The notes beneath the pieces are model-generated. The model saw nothing but the letters and a program-made list of their open reading frames with translations, was not told the DNA's origin and did not search any database. A program made the position numbers and the translations under genes. Source: Hyphomicrobium sp. ghe19 (lineage in GTDB: Bacteria; Pseudomonadota; Alphaproteobacteria; Rhizobiales; Hyphomicrobiaceae). Taken from it: a stretch of DNA of 64,000 nt. This document shows positions 1-9,242 of the stretch, in pieces (position 1 is the stretch's first letter; each line of letters starts with the position of its first letter). The DNA is taken from positions 1,240,001 through 1,304,000 of the forward strand of contig NZ_LR743509.1 in NCBI RefSeq assembly GCF_902712875.1, read 5' to 3'.

Positions 1-1803
1 GAGGCTGAAACCTTCTCGCTTGTCAATTTCTACGTGCGGCGCATCCGCAGAATATTGCCGGCTCTCGTTGTCTGCCTTTCGGTGACGACGATCGCGGCCT
101 TGCTCATTCTTTTTCCGCTAGACTTCAAGAATTATGGCCGCAGTCTGCTCGCAGCCGTTCTTTCCGTATCGAATTTTTATTTCCAGAGCCGCAACGGCTA
201 TTTCGACGGCGCGGCGACTGAAAAGCCGCTTCTCCACACATGGTCGCTTGGTGTCGAGGAGCAGTTCTATATCGTGTTTCCGCTGACGCTCCTCCTGCTC
301 TTTAAGTTCGCAAGAAAATGCCTGTTGCCGCTGTTGTTGGCGGTTGTGGTGCTTTCACTCGCGTACAGCGGCTTCAGTGGTATGCGCGCACGTGAACCCG
401 CCTTTTTCTCGACCTTCGGTCGGGCTTGGGAGTTAGGGATTGGGACGTTGCTTGCTTTTGCTGCTCTGCCGCCGCCGTCGCGCCGCTGGGCAATCGAGGC
501 CGAAGCGGGAACGGGCGTGTTGCTAATTGCCTTCAGCTATTTCTTTTACGATGATGATACGCTGTTTCCCGGACTGGCAGCAGTGCCGCTCTGTTTGGGG
601 GCTGCTCTTATCATTCATTCCGGCATGACGCCCCAAAAGTCGTTCGTGGCGCGGCTGCTCTCGTCGTCTCCGATGATTGGGATTGGGCTGATTTCCTATT
701 CCATCTATCTCTTGCACTGGCCATTGCTGGTGCTCTGTCAATATCGTTTTCCGGATGTCTTCGCAGCCGGAGCACCGCACGCGACGGACGCGCGTATAGG
801 CCTTGCCCTAGCGAGCGTCTGTCTCGGGGCCTTGTCTTGGCGTTTTATCGAGGAGCCCTTCCGGCGCTCCGGCGTTATTTCGACAAAAACGGTTTTCGGC
901 GCTGGAGCCACCGCTGTCCTAACGCTCGTTGGGGCATCTGCCGTCATCATCGTTCGTCCGCACTGGCTGCAAAGCTGGCCGGCTGCGATCGAAGCGATGC
1001 AGTTCAGGAGAACGGTTTCGGGGCGGGTGCTTGGATTGAAGCGCCAGCCAGGGTGGACGCACGATACCTATCTCATCGGCAACGATGGCAGCACGCCCGA
1101 CACAGTCTTGTGGGGTGACAGTTTCGCCCAGGCGCTCGTCCCGGGCTTTATCACCTTTTATAGCAAGACTGGCCAAGGCGCAGTCATAGCGGCGGCCCCG
1201 GGATGCCCTCCGCTGCTTGGAGTCACGTTCTACCGGCGCTTGGCGAACGAGAAGTGCCGGCCTCACAACGATGCTATTTTCAAAGCCATCAGTGAGCCTG
1301 GTATTCGGCGTGTCATTCTTATGGCGCGATGGTCGGCATTCGTGAACAGCACGGTGCGCGATGGCAGCGGAAATCCCGTCGTGCACGGGAAGAGCGTGCG
1401 CGCGGATGGCTCAGTTTTCGCCGGCGTACTTGAACAGGTCGTGAGCCGCCTCGTCGCGCAAAACAAAGAAGTCGTCCTGGTGGGGCCGATTCCGAGCCAG
1501 AAATTCTCTGTTGGCCCAGCTATGGCACGCCATATCGCGTGGGACCTGCCTCTACCTCCGGAACTGACGTTGCGGGAGTTTGCCGAGGATGAGCGTCTCG
1601 TTCTTCCCTTGCTGGCACAGCTAGCGACAATCCCTCACGTCCGTGTCATCTATCCGCACCTCAGCCTGTGCGATCCGTACGCTTGCCATTACAGCATCAA
1701 TGGCAAAGCCATGTATTCGGATGACGGTCATCTTTCGCCAGACGGAGTGGAGGCGCTCTCAAGTATGTTCGACGAGCTTTTCCACGACGCGGCGAAGTCT
1801 TAG
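1..1803 (+). CDS. Acyltransferase 3 family protein with SGNH domain (5' end outside window)
   Basis: The reading frame is open from base 1, and the first codons already encode a typical acyltransferase-3 stretch (FYVRRIRRILPAL), so the GTG at 34 is not the start and the gene begins upstream. The N-terminal half is a multi-pass membrane acyltransferase with the motif HTWSLGVEEQFY; the C-terminal half is a periplasmic SGNH hydrolase-like domain with WGDSFAQ (GDS block, near 1114) and DDGHLSPDG near the end (Asp/His block). Proteins of this OafA/YrhL type transfer acetyl or other acyl groups to O-antigen, exopolysaccharide or peptidoglycan sugars at the inner membrane. The acceptor cannot be read from sequence. 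It stands convergent to the next gene. Confidence 0.9.
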   Translation, partial: EAETFSLVNFYVRRIRRILPALVVCLSVTTIAALLILFPLDFKNYGRSLLAAVLSVSNFYFQSRNGYFDGAATEKPLLHTWSLGVEEQFYIVFPLTLLLLFKFARKCLLPLLLAVVVLSLAYSGFSGMRAREPAFFSTFGRAWELGIGTLLAFAALPPPSRRWAIEAEAGTGVLLIAFSYFFYDDDTLFPGLAAVPLCLGAALIIHSGMTPQKSFVARLLSSSPMIGIGLISYSIYLLHWPLLVLCQYRFPDVFAAGAPHATDARIGLALASVCLGALSWRFIEEPFRRSGVISTKTVFGAGATAVLTLVGASAVIIVRPHWLQSWPAAIEAMQFRRTVSGRVLGLKRQPGWTHDTYLIGNDGSTPDTVLWGDSFAQALVPGFITFYSKTGQGAVIAAAPGCPPLLGVTFYRRLANEKCRPHNDAIFKAISEPGIRRVILMARWSAFVNSTVRDGSGNPVVHGKSVRADGSVFAGVLEQVVSRLVAQNKEVVLVGPIPSQKFSVGPAMARHIAWDLPLPPELTLREFAEDERLVLPLLAQLATIPHVRVIYPHLSLCDPYACHYSINGKAMYSDDGHLSPDGVEALSSMFDELFHDAAKS

Positions 1804-1819
1804 CCGTCCCTTTGTTTCG

Positions 1820-2473
1820 TCAGAATTTTTTCAGCACGTTTTCCTCGGTTGCAGGTTTTTGCGGCTTCGCGGCTTTGAGGATCGCGGGGAGGATGTCTTC
1901 GGCCTTATCGACAACGGTAAAGCGCACGTCGAGACCGTCGCGTATGAAGGTCTCCTGCTTCATGTGATCGAGAAGCTTCAGGAACTGATTCCAGAACCCG
2001 TCGATGTTGGCGATGACGATCGGCTTCGCGTGACGGCCGAGCTGGGACCATGTCAACTGCTCGACGAGTTCCTCGAGCGTGCCGACGCCGCCGGGAAGCG
2101 CCACAAATGCGTCGGCGCGATCAAACATCAGCTGCTTGCGCGTGTGCATGTTCTCGACGACGATCAGCTCGTCGACGTCTCTCAGCATCAACTCGCGGTT
2201 GCCGAGGAATTCCGGGATGATGCCCGTGACCTTGCCGCCGGCGCCGAGCGCGGAGCGAGCGACCTCGCCCATCAGGCCGAGGCTGCCGCCGCCGTAGATC
2301 AGGCGGATGCCGTTGTCGGCGAGCGACTTGCCGAGCTTTCTCGCAGCTACCGTGTAAGCAGTGTTCAGTCCCTTCCCGGAGCCGCAATAAACGCAGACGC
2401 CTTCGATTTTTGAGGGGGGTGTGGAATTATTATCGCTTGCCGGTGTGCCGGCCATTTTTGTCATTTCATTCAT
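1820..2473 (-). CDS. LOG family protein (TIGR00730; cytokinin riboside phosphoribohydrolase type)
   Basis: About 217 aa. A Rossmann-like fold with GGGSLGLMGEVAR and the family signature PGGVGTLEELVEQ. Family members hydrolyse nucleoside 5'-monophosphates to free base and ribose 5-phosphate; annotation as 'lysine decarboxylase' is a known misnomer. The frame is open further upstream to 2539, but the ATG at 2473 (MNEMTKMAG) is preferred because the residues before it look non-coding; homology begins at GVCVYCGSG. It converges on the acyltransferase gene with a 16-base gap. The cellular role in bacteria is often purine salvage; the exact substrate here is not known. Confidence 0.88.
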   Translation of the reverse strand: MNEMTKMAGTPASDNNSTPPSKIEGVCVYCGSGKGLNTAYTVAARKLGKSLADNGIRLIYGGGSLGLMGEVARSALGAGGKVTGIIPEFLGNRELMLRDVDELIVVENMHTRKQLMFDRADAFVALPGGVGTLEELVEQLTWSQLGRHAKPIVIANIDGFWNQFLKLLDHMKQETFIRDGLDVRFTVVDKAEDILPAILKAAKPQKPATEENVLKKF

Positions 2474-2669
2474 TCTCGGTCCATTCTCAAACGATGTAGC
2501 ATCAGTATTTGGGGGTTCGCTGCCGGGCCGCCAGAGCATGAATAGGACGCATGCCGCTTTTGCGGGGCCGCGGTCTGTTCAAGAGGAATTTTCGCGCCGT
2601 CGTAGCTGTTGGGCTTGGCGAGAGCGTGACACGTGTGCTTAGTTCATAGTCGAGTTAAAAGGCGATGTT

Positions 2670-4346
2670 ATGAAAAATGACGAAGCCACGGTTTCCGCGA
2701 AGAAAACCGCGATCGTAAGCGCGCGGGCTGGCGCCGTCGCCGCGCTTCTCGTCCTTGCCGGGCTGCTGCCGCTGCCGCTCGGGGCCGCCATCGATCGGGG
2801 AGATTCGGCGTCCAGTGGTACAACTGTCATCATCGCCAGCGAGTTTCCACCGGTCGCGATCGATAGCGAAGATACGCTCGATGCCGAAGATCGGCTTCCC
2901 GTGCTGGCCGAGGACGCTTCAACGCCGCCCGAAGCACCGGCAAGCTCGGATGCGCGGGAGATAGATGTATGGCCGCCCGAGGCTGATCCCTCCGATGCCG
3001 ACGTTTCGTCCGAGACGGACAGCAATCTCGCTCGGAGCGTGTGGGCGCCGAAGGAGCTTGGGATTGCCGATCGCGTGCAAGACTGGCTGGCGCGCGCCAA
3101 TCGCGAATTTCAATCGACGATCATTCGCCGGTTGTCGACGCCGTCGGCAGTCGCGGGCGATGCGATCGCCCGCAACGTCGAAGAGGTAAAGGGCGAGGAC
3201 GCAGCGGCTGCTGCGGCACGCGCGGAAGAGGCGATCAATACAGCGCAGGCCAAACTGGCGGCCGAGGCTGAGGCCAAGCATCAGCGCGAACTGTCCGATG
3301 CCGCCGCGAAGGCCGCGGAGGAAGCCAAGGCGCGCGAAGCGGAAGTCGCTCGTCTCGACGAGGAGCGGAAAGCGACGGAAGAAAAGCGCCGCACGGAGGA
3401 GCAAAGGCGGCAGGCTGAACTTCGGGTCGCCGAGGCGGAGAAAGCTGCGAAGCTAAAAGCGGCCGAGGATGCGGCAGCCAAGGAGGCTGCTGAGAAAGCT
3501 GCTGCGGCGGCAAAAGAGCGAGAGATCGCCGAAAGGCAGGCGGCTGAAGCGGCTGCTGCTCAAAGAGCGGCGGAAGCCAAGCAGCAAGCCTTGAGAGAAG
3601 CCGAGGCAGCCAAGGCTGCGGAAGAAGCCAGGGCGGCTGAAGAAGCCAAGGGTGTGGAAGAGGCAAAGGCAAAGGCAGCGGAAGCGAAGCGGCCGGCGGA
3701 TGAGGAAGCCGCCAAGGCTGCGGCCGCTCAGGAGGCTGAGGCCCGGGCAAAGATCGCTGCCGCAAGCGAGGCTGCAGAAAAAGAACGCGCGGCGGAAGTG
3801 GCCGCCAAGAAAGACGCGGAAGCCAAGCAGGCACTCGCCGCCCAGACGGCGGCTCCGACCAAGCAGGCGATGGTCGAGGACGAGGATAAGGACGAGACCG
3901 ACGTCGCGGCTGCGCCGAGCGCGACCGAGCAACCGTCGGTCAGTGGCGCGCAGCCCGCGAAGAGAGTCGAAGGTAAATTCTCCGGCGAAAGCGATGGCAA
4001 AGTGGCAGCGCGCAAGCCGCGCCATCATGCCCGCGTTCACAGGCAGGCGAGCAATCGCTCGACCGGTCGCTCAGTCAACGGTGGGGCCAGTCAATCGGCG
4101 CATAGTGGTCCGGTCGTGAAGCGCTGGGTCAGGCAACCGCGGCAGGGCCGCTGCCGGCTTGCGGGCCACAAGGTTTTGCTGCCCGGCCGCTATACGGTCG
4201 CACGCGGCGACAACCTGTGGCTCATTGCCCTTCGGCACTATCACGACGGTTGGTATTTCCGCCGGATTTACCGCGCGAACCAGGACGTTATCCGCAACCC
4301 CAACCTGATCCATCCGTGCGAGCGGCTTTATCTGCCCAGGCTGTAA
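2670..4346 (+). CDS. LysM domain protein with long Ala/Glu-rich coiled coil
   Basis: 558 aa. A single N-terminal membrane/signal segment lies at about residues 17-40. It is followed by an acidic region, then roughly 230 residues (about 170-400) made almost wholly of A, E, K and R, read as an extended coiled coil. A basic linker follows, and a C-terminal LysM module begins near YTVARGDNLWLIALRHY, a domain that binds N-acetylglucosamine polymers such as peptidoglycan. The layout suggests an envelope protein anchored in the inner membrane that reaches the wall through its coiled coil. LysM-containing proteins of this kind are common in Hyphomicrobiales, but no function is established. Low-complexity composition explains the long proline- and leucine-rich shadow frames on the other strand. 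Confidence 0.85.
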   Translation: MKNDEATVSAKKTAIVSARAGAVAALLVLAGLLPLPLGAAIDRGDSASSGTTVIIASEFPPVAIDSEDTLDAEDRLPVLAEDASTPPEAPASSDAREIDVWPPEADPSDADVSSETDSNLARSVWAPKELGIADRVQDWLARANREFQSTIIRRLSTPSAVAGDAIARNVEEVKGEDAAAAAARAEEAINTAQAKLAAEAEAKHQRELSDAAAKAAEEAKAREAEVARLDEERKATEEKRRTEEQRRQAELRVAEAEKAAKLKAAEDAAAKEAAEKAAAAAKEREIAERQAAEAAAAQRAAEAKQQALREAEAAKAAEEARAAEEAKGVEEAKAKAAEAKRPADEEAAKAAAAQEAEARAKIAAASEAAEKERAAEVAAKKDAEAKQALAAQTAAPTKQAMVEDEDKDETDVAAAPSATEQPSVSGAQPAKRVEGKFSGESDGKVAARKPRHHARVHRQASNRSTGRSVNGGASQSAHSGPVVKRWVRQPRQGRCRLAGHKVLLPGRYTVARGDNLWLIALRHYHDGWYFRRIYRANQDVIRNPNLIHPCERLYLPRL

Positions 4347-4388
4347 CTGTGATGGACTTTCGCGCCGCGTGATCCTATCTGAAGCCCA

Positions 4389-6296
4389 ATGCAAAGCGCC
4401 TTTGTCAATTGGTGCGCGGCGGTCCGCGATGGATTGCTGGCGCGCATTACCCCATCCGCCGAGACGTCTCGGGTTCTGAAAGCTCTCTGGCCCTATGTTT
4501 GGCCCGAGGACCGGCCGGACCTCAAGCGGACGGTCATCTGGTCGTTCGCCATTATCGTCATTGCCAAGGGCGTGACGGTTACGGTGCCGTTCACGCTCAA
4601 GTGGGCGACGGATGCGCTCGTCGCGTCGACCGGCGGCCACGTGTCGAGCAGCCAGACACTGCCCTGGCTCATCGGCGCGCCGGTGCTCGCAACCATTCTT
4701 TACGGCATTGCGCGGATCGTGATGTCGCTGCTCGTACAGGTCCGCGAGGGCATGTTCGCGCGCGTTGCAATGCATGCGGTCAGAAAGCTTGCGCTGTCGA
4801 CATTCGAGCATATGCATCGGCTGTCACTGCGGTTCCACCTCGAACGCAAGACAGGCGGACTGACACGCGTTCTGGAGCGCGGCCGGACGGGGATCGAGAA
4901 CATCAGCCGCATGGCGCTGATGACGCTCATTCCGACCATCGTCGAATTTCTGATGATCATCGCGGTCTGCGCTTACGAGTTCGACTGGCGCTACATCGTG
5001 ACCATCGTGCTGATGATCGCCGCCTACCTGTGGTTCACGGTAAAGGCGACGAACTGGCGGCTTTCGATCCGCCGGGCGATGAACGAGAGCGACACGGACG
5101 CCAACACGAAGGCGATCGACAGTCTTCTCAATTACGAGACCGTGAAATACTTCGGCGCTGAGGGGCGAGAAGCCGCGCGCTACGACAAGTCGATGGCCGC
5201 TTACGAGAAAGCGAGCATCAAGACCTACACGTCGCTCGCGGTTTTGAACTCCGGCCAGGCGGTCATTTTCACCATTGCGCTGACGATCTGTCTCGTGATG
5301 TCAGCGACGGACATCGTGGCCGGCAAGGATACGGTTGGCCATTTCGCGATGGTCAACCTGCTGATGCTGCAACTCTTCATGCCGCTCAACTTCATGGGCA
5401 TGGTGTATCGCGAGATCAAACAGGGGCTGACCGACATCGAGCGCATGATGGAAGTGCTCGAGCAGAATCCCGAGGTCGCCGATAAGCCCGGTGCGAAGGA
5501 ACTCAAGGTGTCGGGCGGAGCGATCCGGTTCGATCACGTCGGCTTCGCGTACGATCCGGAGCGGGTGATTTTAAAGGACGTTTCGTTCGATGTGCCGGCG
5601 GGCAAGATGGTCGCCATCGTCGGGCCATCGGGTGCCGGAAAGTCGACCGTCGCGCGGCTGCTTCTGCGTTTCTACGACGTGACGGGTGGCCGGATCACGA
5701 TCGACGGCCAGAATATTCGAGACGTGACGCAGCATTCGTTGCGGGCTGCCATCGGTGTCGTGCCGCAGGATACGGTGCTGTTCAACGACACGATTTTCTA
5801 CAACATCAAGTACGGCCGGGCCGATGCTACGGACGCGGAAGTCTATTCGGCTGCCAAGCTCGCGCAGATCGACGATTTCGTTCGCGCGCTTCCTGACGGA
5901 TACAACACGATGGTCGGCGAGCGGGGGCTCAAGCTCTCGGGCGGCGAGAAGCAGCGCGTCGCGATTGCGCGTACGATTTTGAAAGCGCCGCCGATCCTGT
6001 TGCTCGACGAGGCGACAAGCGCGCTCGACAGCCATACGGAACGGGAAATTCAGGACGCGCTGGACCGCGTTTCGAAAGACCGGACGACGGTCGTCATCGC
6101 GCACCGTTTGTCGACGATCATCCATGCGGACAGCATTCTGGTCCTGGAGGCGGGGCGCGTCGCGGAGCAGGGGACGCACGGCGAGCTGATCGCGAAGAAC
6201 GGGCTTTACGCGAGCCTATGGGCGCGTCAGCGGCAGGCCGAGAAGGCGCGCGAAGAGCTTGCGCATGCGCTCGAAGAAGCCGGCGAGCCGGCGTAG
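4389..6296 (+). CDS. ABC exporter, Atm1/HMT1 type (fused permease and ATPase)
   Basis: 635 aa. An N-terminal transmembrane domain (about residues 45-330, six helices) is fused to one nucleotide-binding domain. The latter has Walker A GPSGAGKST (about residue 412), Q-loop region VPQDTVLFND, signature LSGGEKQRVAIARTIL (about 516), Walker B ILLLDEATSALDS and the H-loop IAHRLST. Length and the NYETVKYFGAEGREA stretch match the Atm1/HMT1 family, whose members export glutathione-linked sulfur or heavy-metal conjugates and support cytosolic Fe-S protein maturation in mitochondria and alphaproteobacteria. It starts 43 bases after the LysM gene, so the two could share a transcript. Confidence 0.93.
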   Translation: MQSAFVNWCAAVRDGLLARITPSAETSRVLKALWPYVWPEDRPDLKRTVIWSFAIIVIAKGVTVTVPFTLKWATDALVASTGGHVSSSQTLPWLIGAPVLATILYGIARIVMSLLVQVREGMFARVAMHAVRKLALSTFEHMHRLSLRFHLERKTGGLTRVLERGRTGIENISRMALMTLIPTIVEFLMIIAVCAYEFDWRYIVTIVLMIAAYLWFTVKATNWRLSIRRAMNESDTDANTKAIDSLLNYETVKYFGAEGREAARYDKSMAAYEKASIKTYTSLAVLNSGQAVIFTIALTICLVMSATDIVAGKDTVGHFAMVNLLMLQLFMPLNFMGMVYREIKQGLTDIERMMEVLEQNPEVADKPGAKELKVSGGAIRFDHVGFAYDPERVILKDVSFDVPAGKMVAIVGPSGAGKSTVARLLLRFYDVTGGRITIDGQNIRDVTQHSLRAAIGVVPQDTVLFNDTIFYNIKYGRADATDAEVYSAAKLAQIDDFVRALPDGYNTMVGERGLKLSGGEKQRVAIARTILKAPPILLLDEATSALDSHTEREIQDALDRVSKDRTTVVIAHRLSTIIHADSILVLEAGRVAEQGTHGELIAKNGLYASLWARQRQAEKAREELAHALEEAGEPA

Positions 6297-6327
6297 AGCC
6301 GAGCGGCGGCTATGATCAGCGAGTGAG

Positions 6328-6513
6328 TTAGTCTTCGACGACTTTCCAGCCGTCGGGACGGGGGAGTTTTTTCCGCTTCGTCTCGGCTTCGTCGCGCGTT
6401 GTGAAACGGATCGCCAGCGAGCGCGGGACGAACACGTCACCGTTGCCGAGATAGGTGTGCTGTCCCGTGGCCCGGAATACGTCGTGCCGCTGCTCTTCCA
6501 GTAAAAATGCCAT
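6328..6513 (-). CDS. Small hypothetical protein, 61 aa
   Basis: Start chosen at the ATG at 6513 (MAFLLEEQRHD). The frame is open upstream to 6606, but that part runs through a terminator hairpin and looks non-coding. The protein is charged, has no signal peptide or membrane segment, and ends GWKVVED. It reads like a genuine small cytosolic protein (patterns such as GDVFVPRSLAIRFTTRDEA), but I do not recognise a family. It converges with the ABC transporter gene. Confidence 0.55.
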   Translation of the reverse strand: MAFLLEEQRHDVFRATGQHTYLGNGDVFVPRSLAIRFTTRDEAETKRKKLPRPDGWKVVED

Positions 6514-6569
6514 TGGCCGAAATCTCGCGTTCGTCCCCGTGACGGGGAAGAGTGACCGCAAGTTTCGGC

Positions 6570-6617
6570 AAAAAACTAGCCCCGAGATAGGGGCCGGGAG
6601 AGCCATCTCGGGGCTAG
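6570..6617 (-). terminator. Intrinsic terminator on the minus strand
   Basis: Perfect 13-bp inverted repeat (6576-6588 with 6605-6617, arm CTAGCCCCGAGAT). It is flanked on the low-coordinate side by a run of A, so on the minus strand the hairpin is followed by six T. There is no convincing minus-strand protein gene upstream of it (above 6617), which makes it a candidate 3' end of a small RNA. Confidence 0.75.
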
Positions 6618-6851
6618 TTGCGAGTTCAGCCTTTAGCCGTTCTGGGAAGCGTGTGGCTTAGCTCTAGTGCTAGATCCTATTCTATACAAAAAAAGTAATC
6701 AATATCGGAAATGGACGTGCAGGTCTTTTTTGGGCGGCGAGTTGACCCGGGCTTTGGGCAAGAGCCTGTCGCGAGCGGGGCCTTGGCACCAATTCCGGCA
6801 AAACTTATCCCCGCTTCATCATCGGGTGTTAAATTCGGCCTTTCGGCCGGC

Positions 6852-7577
6852 ATGTCCGGTTTTTTGCAAGGATTTGGACGCTTGGACGGACAGGAATTCA
6901 GGGAGACGGCAGGGCGGGTTCTGGGTGCGATCTGGCGCGCGTCGGTCATTGCGCTCTGGACCATGCGCGAGCTTCTGAGGACCTTCTGGTCGATCGTGCG
7001 GGGGCCTTTGATCGCCGCCCTCAACGTCGCCGTGGCGCTGATCATCCTCTTCGAGGAATGGGGATGGCGTCCGCTTTCCGAGCTTATCGGCCGGCTCGCG
7101 AAATTCGCGCCAATCGCGGCTATGGAGCGCTTCATCGCCGGGCTGCCGCCTTATGCGGCGCTCGTCGCGCTGGCGCTGCCGACATCCCTGCTGCTGCCGC
7201 TGAAGTTCGTCGCCGTATGGCTGCTCGCCAACGGCCATTTCGCGACGGCGACGCTGTTGTTCATCGGCGCGAAGCTGGCTTCGACGGCCATTCTTGCGCG
7301 GATATTCATTCTGACGAAGCCGTCGCTCATGCAGATCGGCTGGTTCGCCCGTGGCTTCAATTGGCTGATGCCGTGGAAGGATGCGCTGTTCGCGCAGATA
7401 CGGGCGTCGTGGGTCTGGCGGTACGGGCGCATCGTCAAAGCGCGGATCGTGGCGAATATCCAAAAGGCCTGGAAGGGGCTCCGCCCGCGCGCTTCGGATC
7501 TATGGCGGCGATGGACTGGACGTGAGTTGCCGTTTGCCGGAAAGCCACCCGCTGAGCGCGATCTTTCGATAAAATGA
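6852..7577 (+). CDS. Conserved membrane protein of unknown function
   Basis: About 241 aa from the ATG at 6852 (MSGFLQGFGRLDG). The frame is open back to 6711, but those codons cover the candidate sRNA promoter side and do not look coding. Two or three hydrophobic segments are visible: LIAALNVAVALIILF, then YAALVALALPTSLLLPLKFV and ATATLLFIGAKLASTAILA. A basic, Trp-rich C-terminal tail is probably cytoplasmic. Similar uncharacterised proteins are, from memory, common in Hyphomicrobiales; no function is known. The start has no clear Shine-Dalgarno sequence, so the N-terminus is uncertain. Confidence 0.7.
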   Translation: MSGFLQGFGRLDGQEFRETAGRVLGAIWRASVIALWTMRELLRTFWSIVRGPLIAALNVAVALIILFEEWGWRPLSELIGRLAKFAPIAAMERFIAGLPPYAALVALALPTSLLLPLKFVAVWLLANGHFATATLLFIGAKLASTAILARIFILTKPSLMQIGWFARGFNWLMPWKDALFAQIRASWVWRYGRIVKARIVANIQKAWKGLRPRASDLWRRWTGRELPFAGKPPAERDLSIK

Positions 7578-7838
7578 TTCGGGGTTGTTTGAGGCTGAGC
7601 GCATCCGGAGATGGTTCTCTCGGCACTGTCGTTCGGTGTCCGGACAAAAACAATGGCAAATGGGCAACAGCGCATGACCCGAGAATGTTGCGCTCATAGC
7701 ATTTCCGCGATCCAATGTTGACGAGAGTGGTCAAGTATCTTCTTCTGAATCGGAGTCCAGCCCGCGGCAGGGTTCGAGGGGGTGGGGTTCGCGCGTGGCC
7801 TGTTTATGTGCCGGCGTTGACTTCTTGGGGGTAAACCG

Positions 7839-9161
7839 ATGCGATTGAGAGTTTCGTCCGGCCTTCTGCCGGTTTTGGCGTTGGGCACGCTGACCGCGGC
7901 AACCGGGGTCATGTGTACTGAGGCGCGGGCCGAAGAGGCGTCGATTACTGGCGTCCCAGAAGATTCGATCGCGAAGGACTGGAACGATCCGGTGCGCGCC
8001 GCATTCGCGAGCCGCGGCATTACGTATGGCGTCAACTGGATCGGCGAATACTGGAACGTTGCATCGGGCGGCAACTCGCAGGGCTCGAATTTCGACGGCC
8101 GTTTCGATGTCCACACCGACATCGACCTCGAGAAGCTTGTGGGCTGGAAAGGCGCCACCATCCATGCCAACGGCTTCTACATCCACGGCATCGGTGCTTC
8201 TACCGAGCGCGTCGGCAACATTTTCGCGGTCAGCAATATCGAGGGCTACGAGACGTTCCGCCTGGATGAACTGTGGCTGGAGCAGTCGCTGCTCGAGGAT
8301 AAGTTGAAGGTGAAGGTTGGTTCGATCGCCGCCGATACCGAATTCTTCATCAGCGATACGGCTTCGCAGTTCATCAACGGCACGTTCGGATGGCCCGGCA
8401 TTACCGCTGCGGATCAAGCGGCGGGCGGACCTGGATATCCGCTGGCTTCGCTGGGTGTCCGCGTGCAGTACGCGCCGACCGATAATCTCAACATTCTGGC
8501 CGCCGTTTTCAACGGCAGCCCGGCCAATCCTTTTGCGGACAACCCGCAAAAGGACAACAATCACGGCGTTGAATTCCGTCTTCAGGATGCGCCGCTGCTG
8601 ATGATTGAAGCGCAGTTTAAGTACGACGTCGGTCTTCCGGGCACGTTCAAGCTCGGCGGCTGGAAGCAGTTCAACCACTATGCGACCGAGTTTCTTGATC
8701 CTGACGTTCTCGACACCAGCTCGGGAATCTACGGCATCATCGATCAGCAGATCTGGAAGGGTGCGGACGATAAGGCGATCAACGCGTTCGTGCGGCTTTC
8801 GGGTAGCCCCGATAAGCAGAACCTGATTGATACGTATGTCGACACGGGCATCGTCTTCACGGGCTTTGTGCCAGGGCGCAAGGAAGATGCCTTCGGCGCA
8901 GCGTTCGGCTACGGGCACATCTCGAGCAAGCTGAGCCAGGCACAGGCCGATCCGACCAGCGAGTTCGCCTCGAACGTCATCTCGAATTACGAGTCCGTTA
9001 TCGAACTCAACTATCTCGCGAAGATCCGTCCCGGCTTCTCCATTTCGCCTGACTTCCAATACATCTGGAATCCCGGCGGCCGGGTTGGCAGCGATGTCGA
9101 TGATTTCAAGCCAATCCCCAATGCGGCAGTGGTCGGCGTCAGGACCACTCTGAATTACTGA
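7839..9161 (+). CDS. Carbohydrate-selective porin, OprB family
   Basis: 440 aa. A signal peptide ends near EARAEEAS. The mature part is a beta-barrel with the OprB pattern: YGVNWIGEYWNVASGG, GRFDVHTDIDLEKL, FRLDELWLEQSL, and a final strand ending in an aromatic-containing VVGVRTTLNY. OprB proteins form outer-membrane channels for sugars and related solutes. A strong hairpin with a T-run lies about 40 bases after the stop, so it is probably a single-gene transcript. A 442-codon open frame on the opposite strand is a composition-driven shadow. Confidence 0.92.
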   Translation: MRLRVSSGLLPVLALGTLTAATGVMCTEARAEEASITGVPEDSIAKDWNDPVRAAFASRGITYGVNWIGEYWNVASGGNSQGSNFDGRFDVHTDIDLEKLVGWKGATIHANGFYIHGIGASTERVGNIFAVSNIEGYETFRLDELWLEQSLLEDKLKVKVGSIAADTEFFISDTASQFINGTFGWPGITAADQAAGGPGYPLASLGVRVQYAPTDNLNILAAVFNGSPANPFADNPQKDNNHGVEFRLQDAPLLMIEAQFKYDVGLPGTFKLGGWKQFNHYATEFLDPDVLDTSSGIYGIIDQQIWKGADDKAINAFVRLSGSPDKQNLIDTYVDTGIVFTGFVPGRKEDAFGAAFGYGHISSKLSQAQADPTSEFASNVISNYESVIELNYLAKIRPGFSISPDFQYIWNPGGRVGSDVDDFKPIPNAAVVGVRTTLNY

Positions 9162-9198
9162 GCCTGACTTCGGGCTTTCAAATCGCCGATTTGACTTT

Positions 9199-9241
9199 GG
9201 CCTCCTAGCGCCACCCCGATGGGTGCGCTAGGAGGCCTTTT
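9199..9241 (+). terminator. Terminator-like hairpin holding the miaA Shine-Dalgarno
   Basis: Perfect 13-bp stem: GGCCTCCTAGCGC (9199-9211) pairs with GCGCTAGGAGGCC (9225-9237). Inside it ACCC/GGGT closes a CGAT loop, and four T follow (9238-9241). It can end the oprB transcript. The 3' arm contains AGGAGG (9230-9235), seven bases before the miaA ATG at 9243. Confidence 0.8.
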
Positions 9242-9242
9242 C

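Noticed and set aside
3235..3834. Proline/leucine-rich frame on the minus strand
   Set aside because: It mirrors the Ala/Glu coiled-coil region of the LysM gene; low-complexity shadow.
7731..9059. 442-codon open frame on the minus strand
   Set aside because: It is antisense to the OprB porin, rich in Arg, Asp and Val from GC-skewed codons, and has no family motif or ribosome site.
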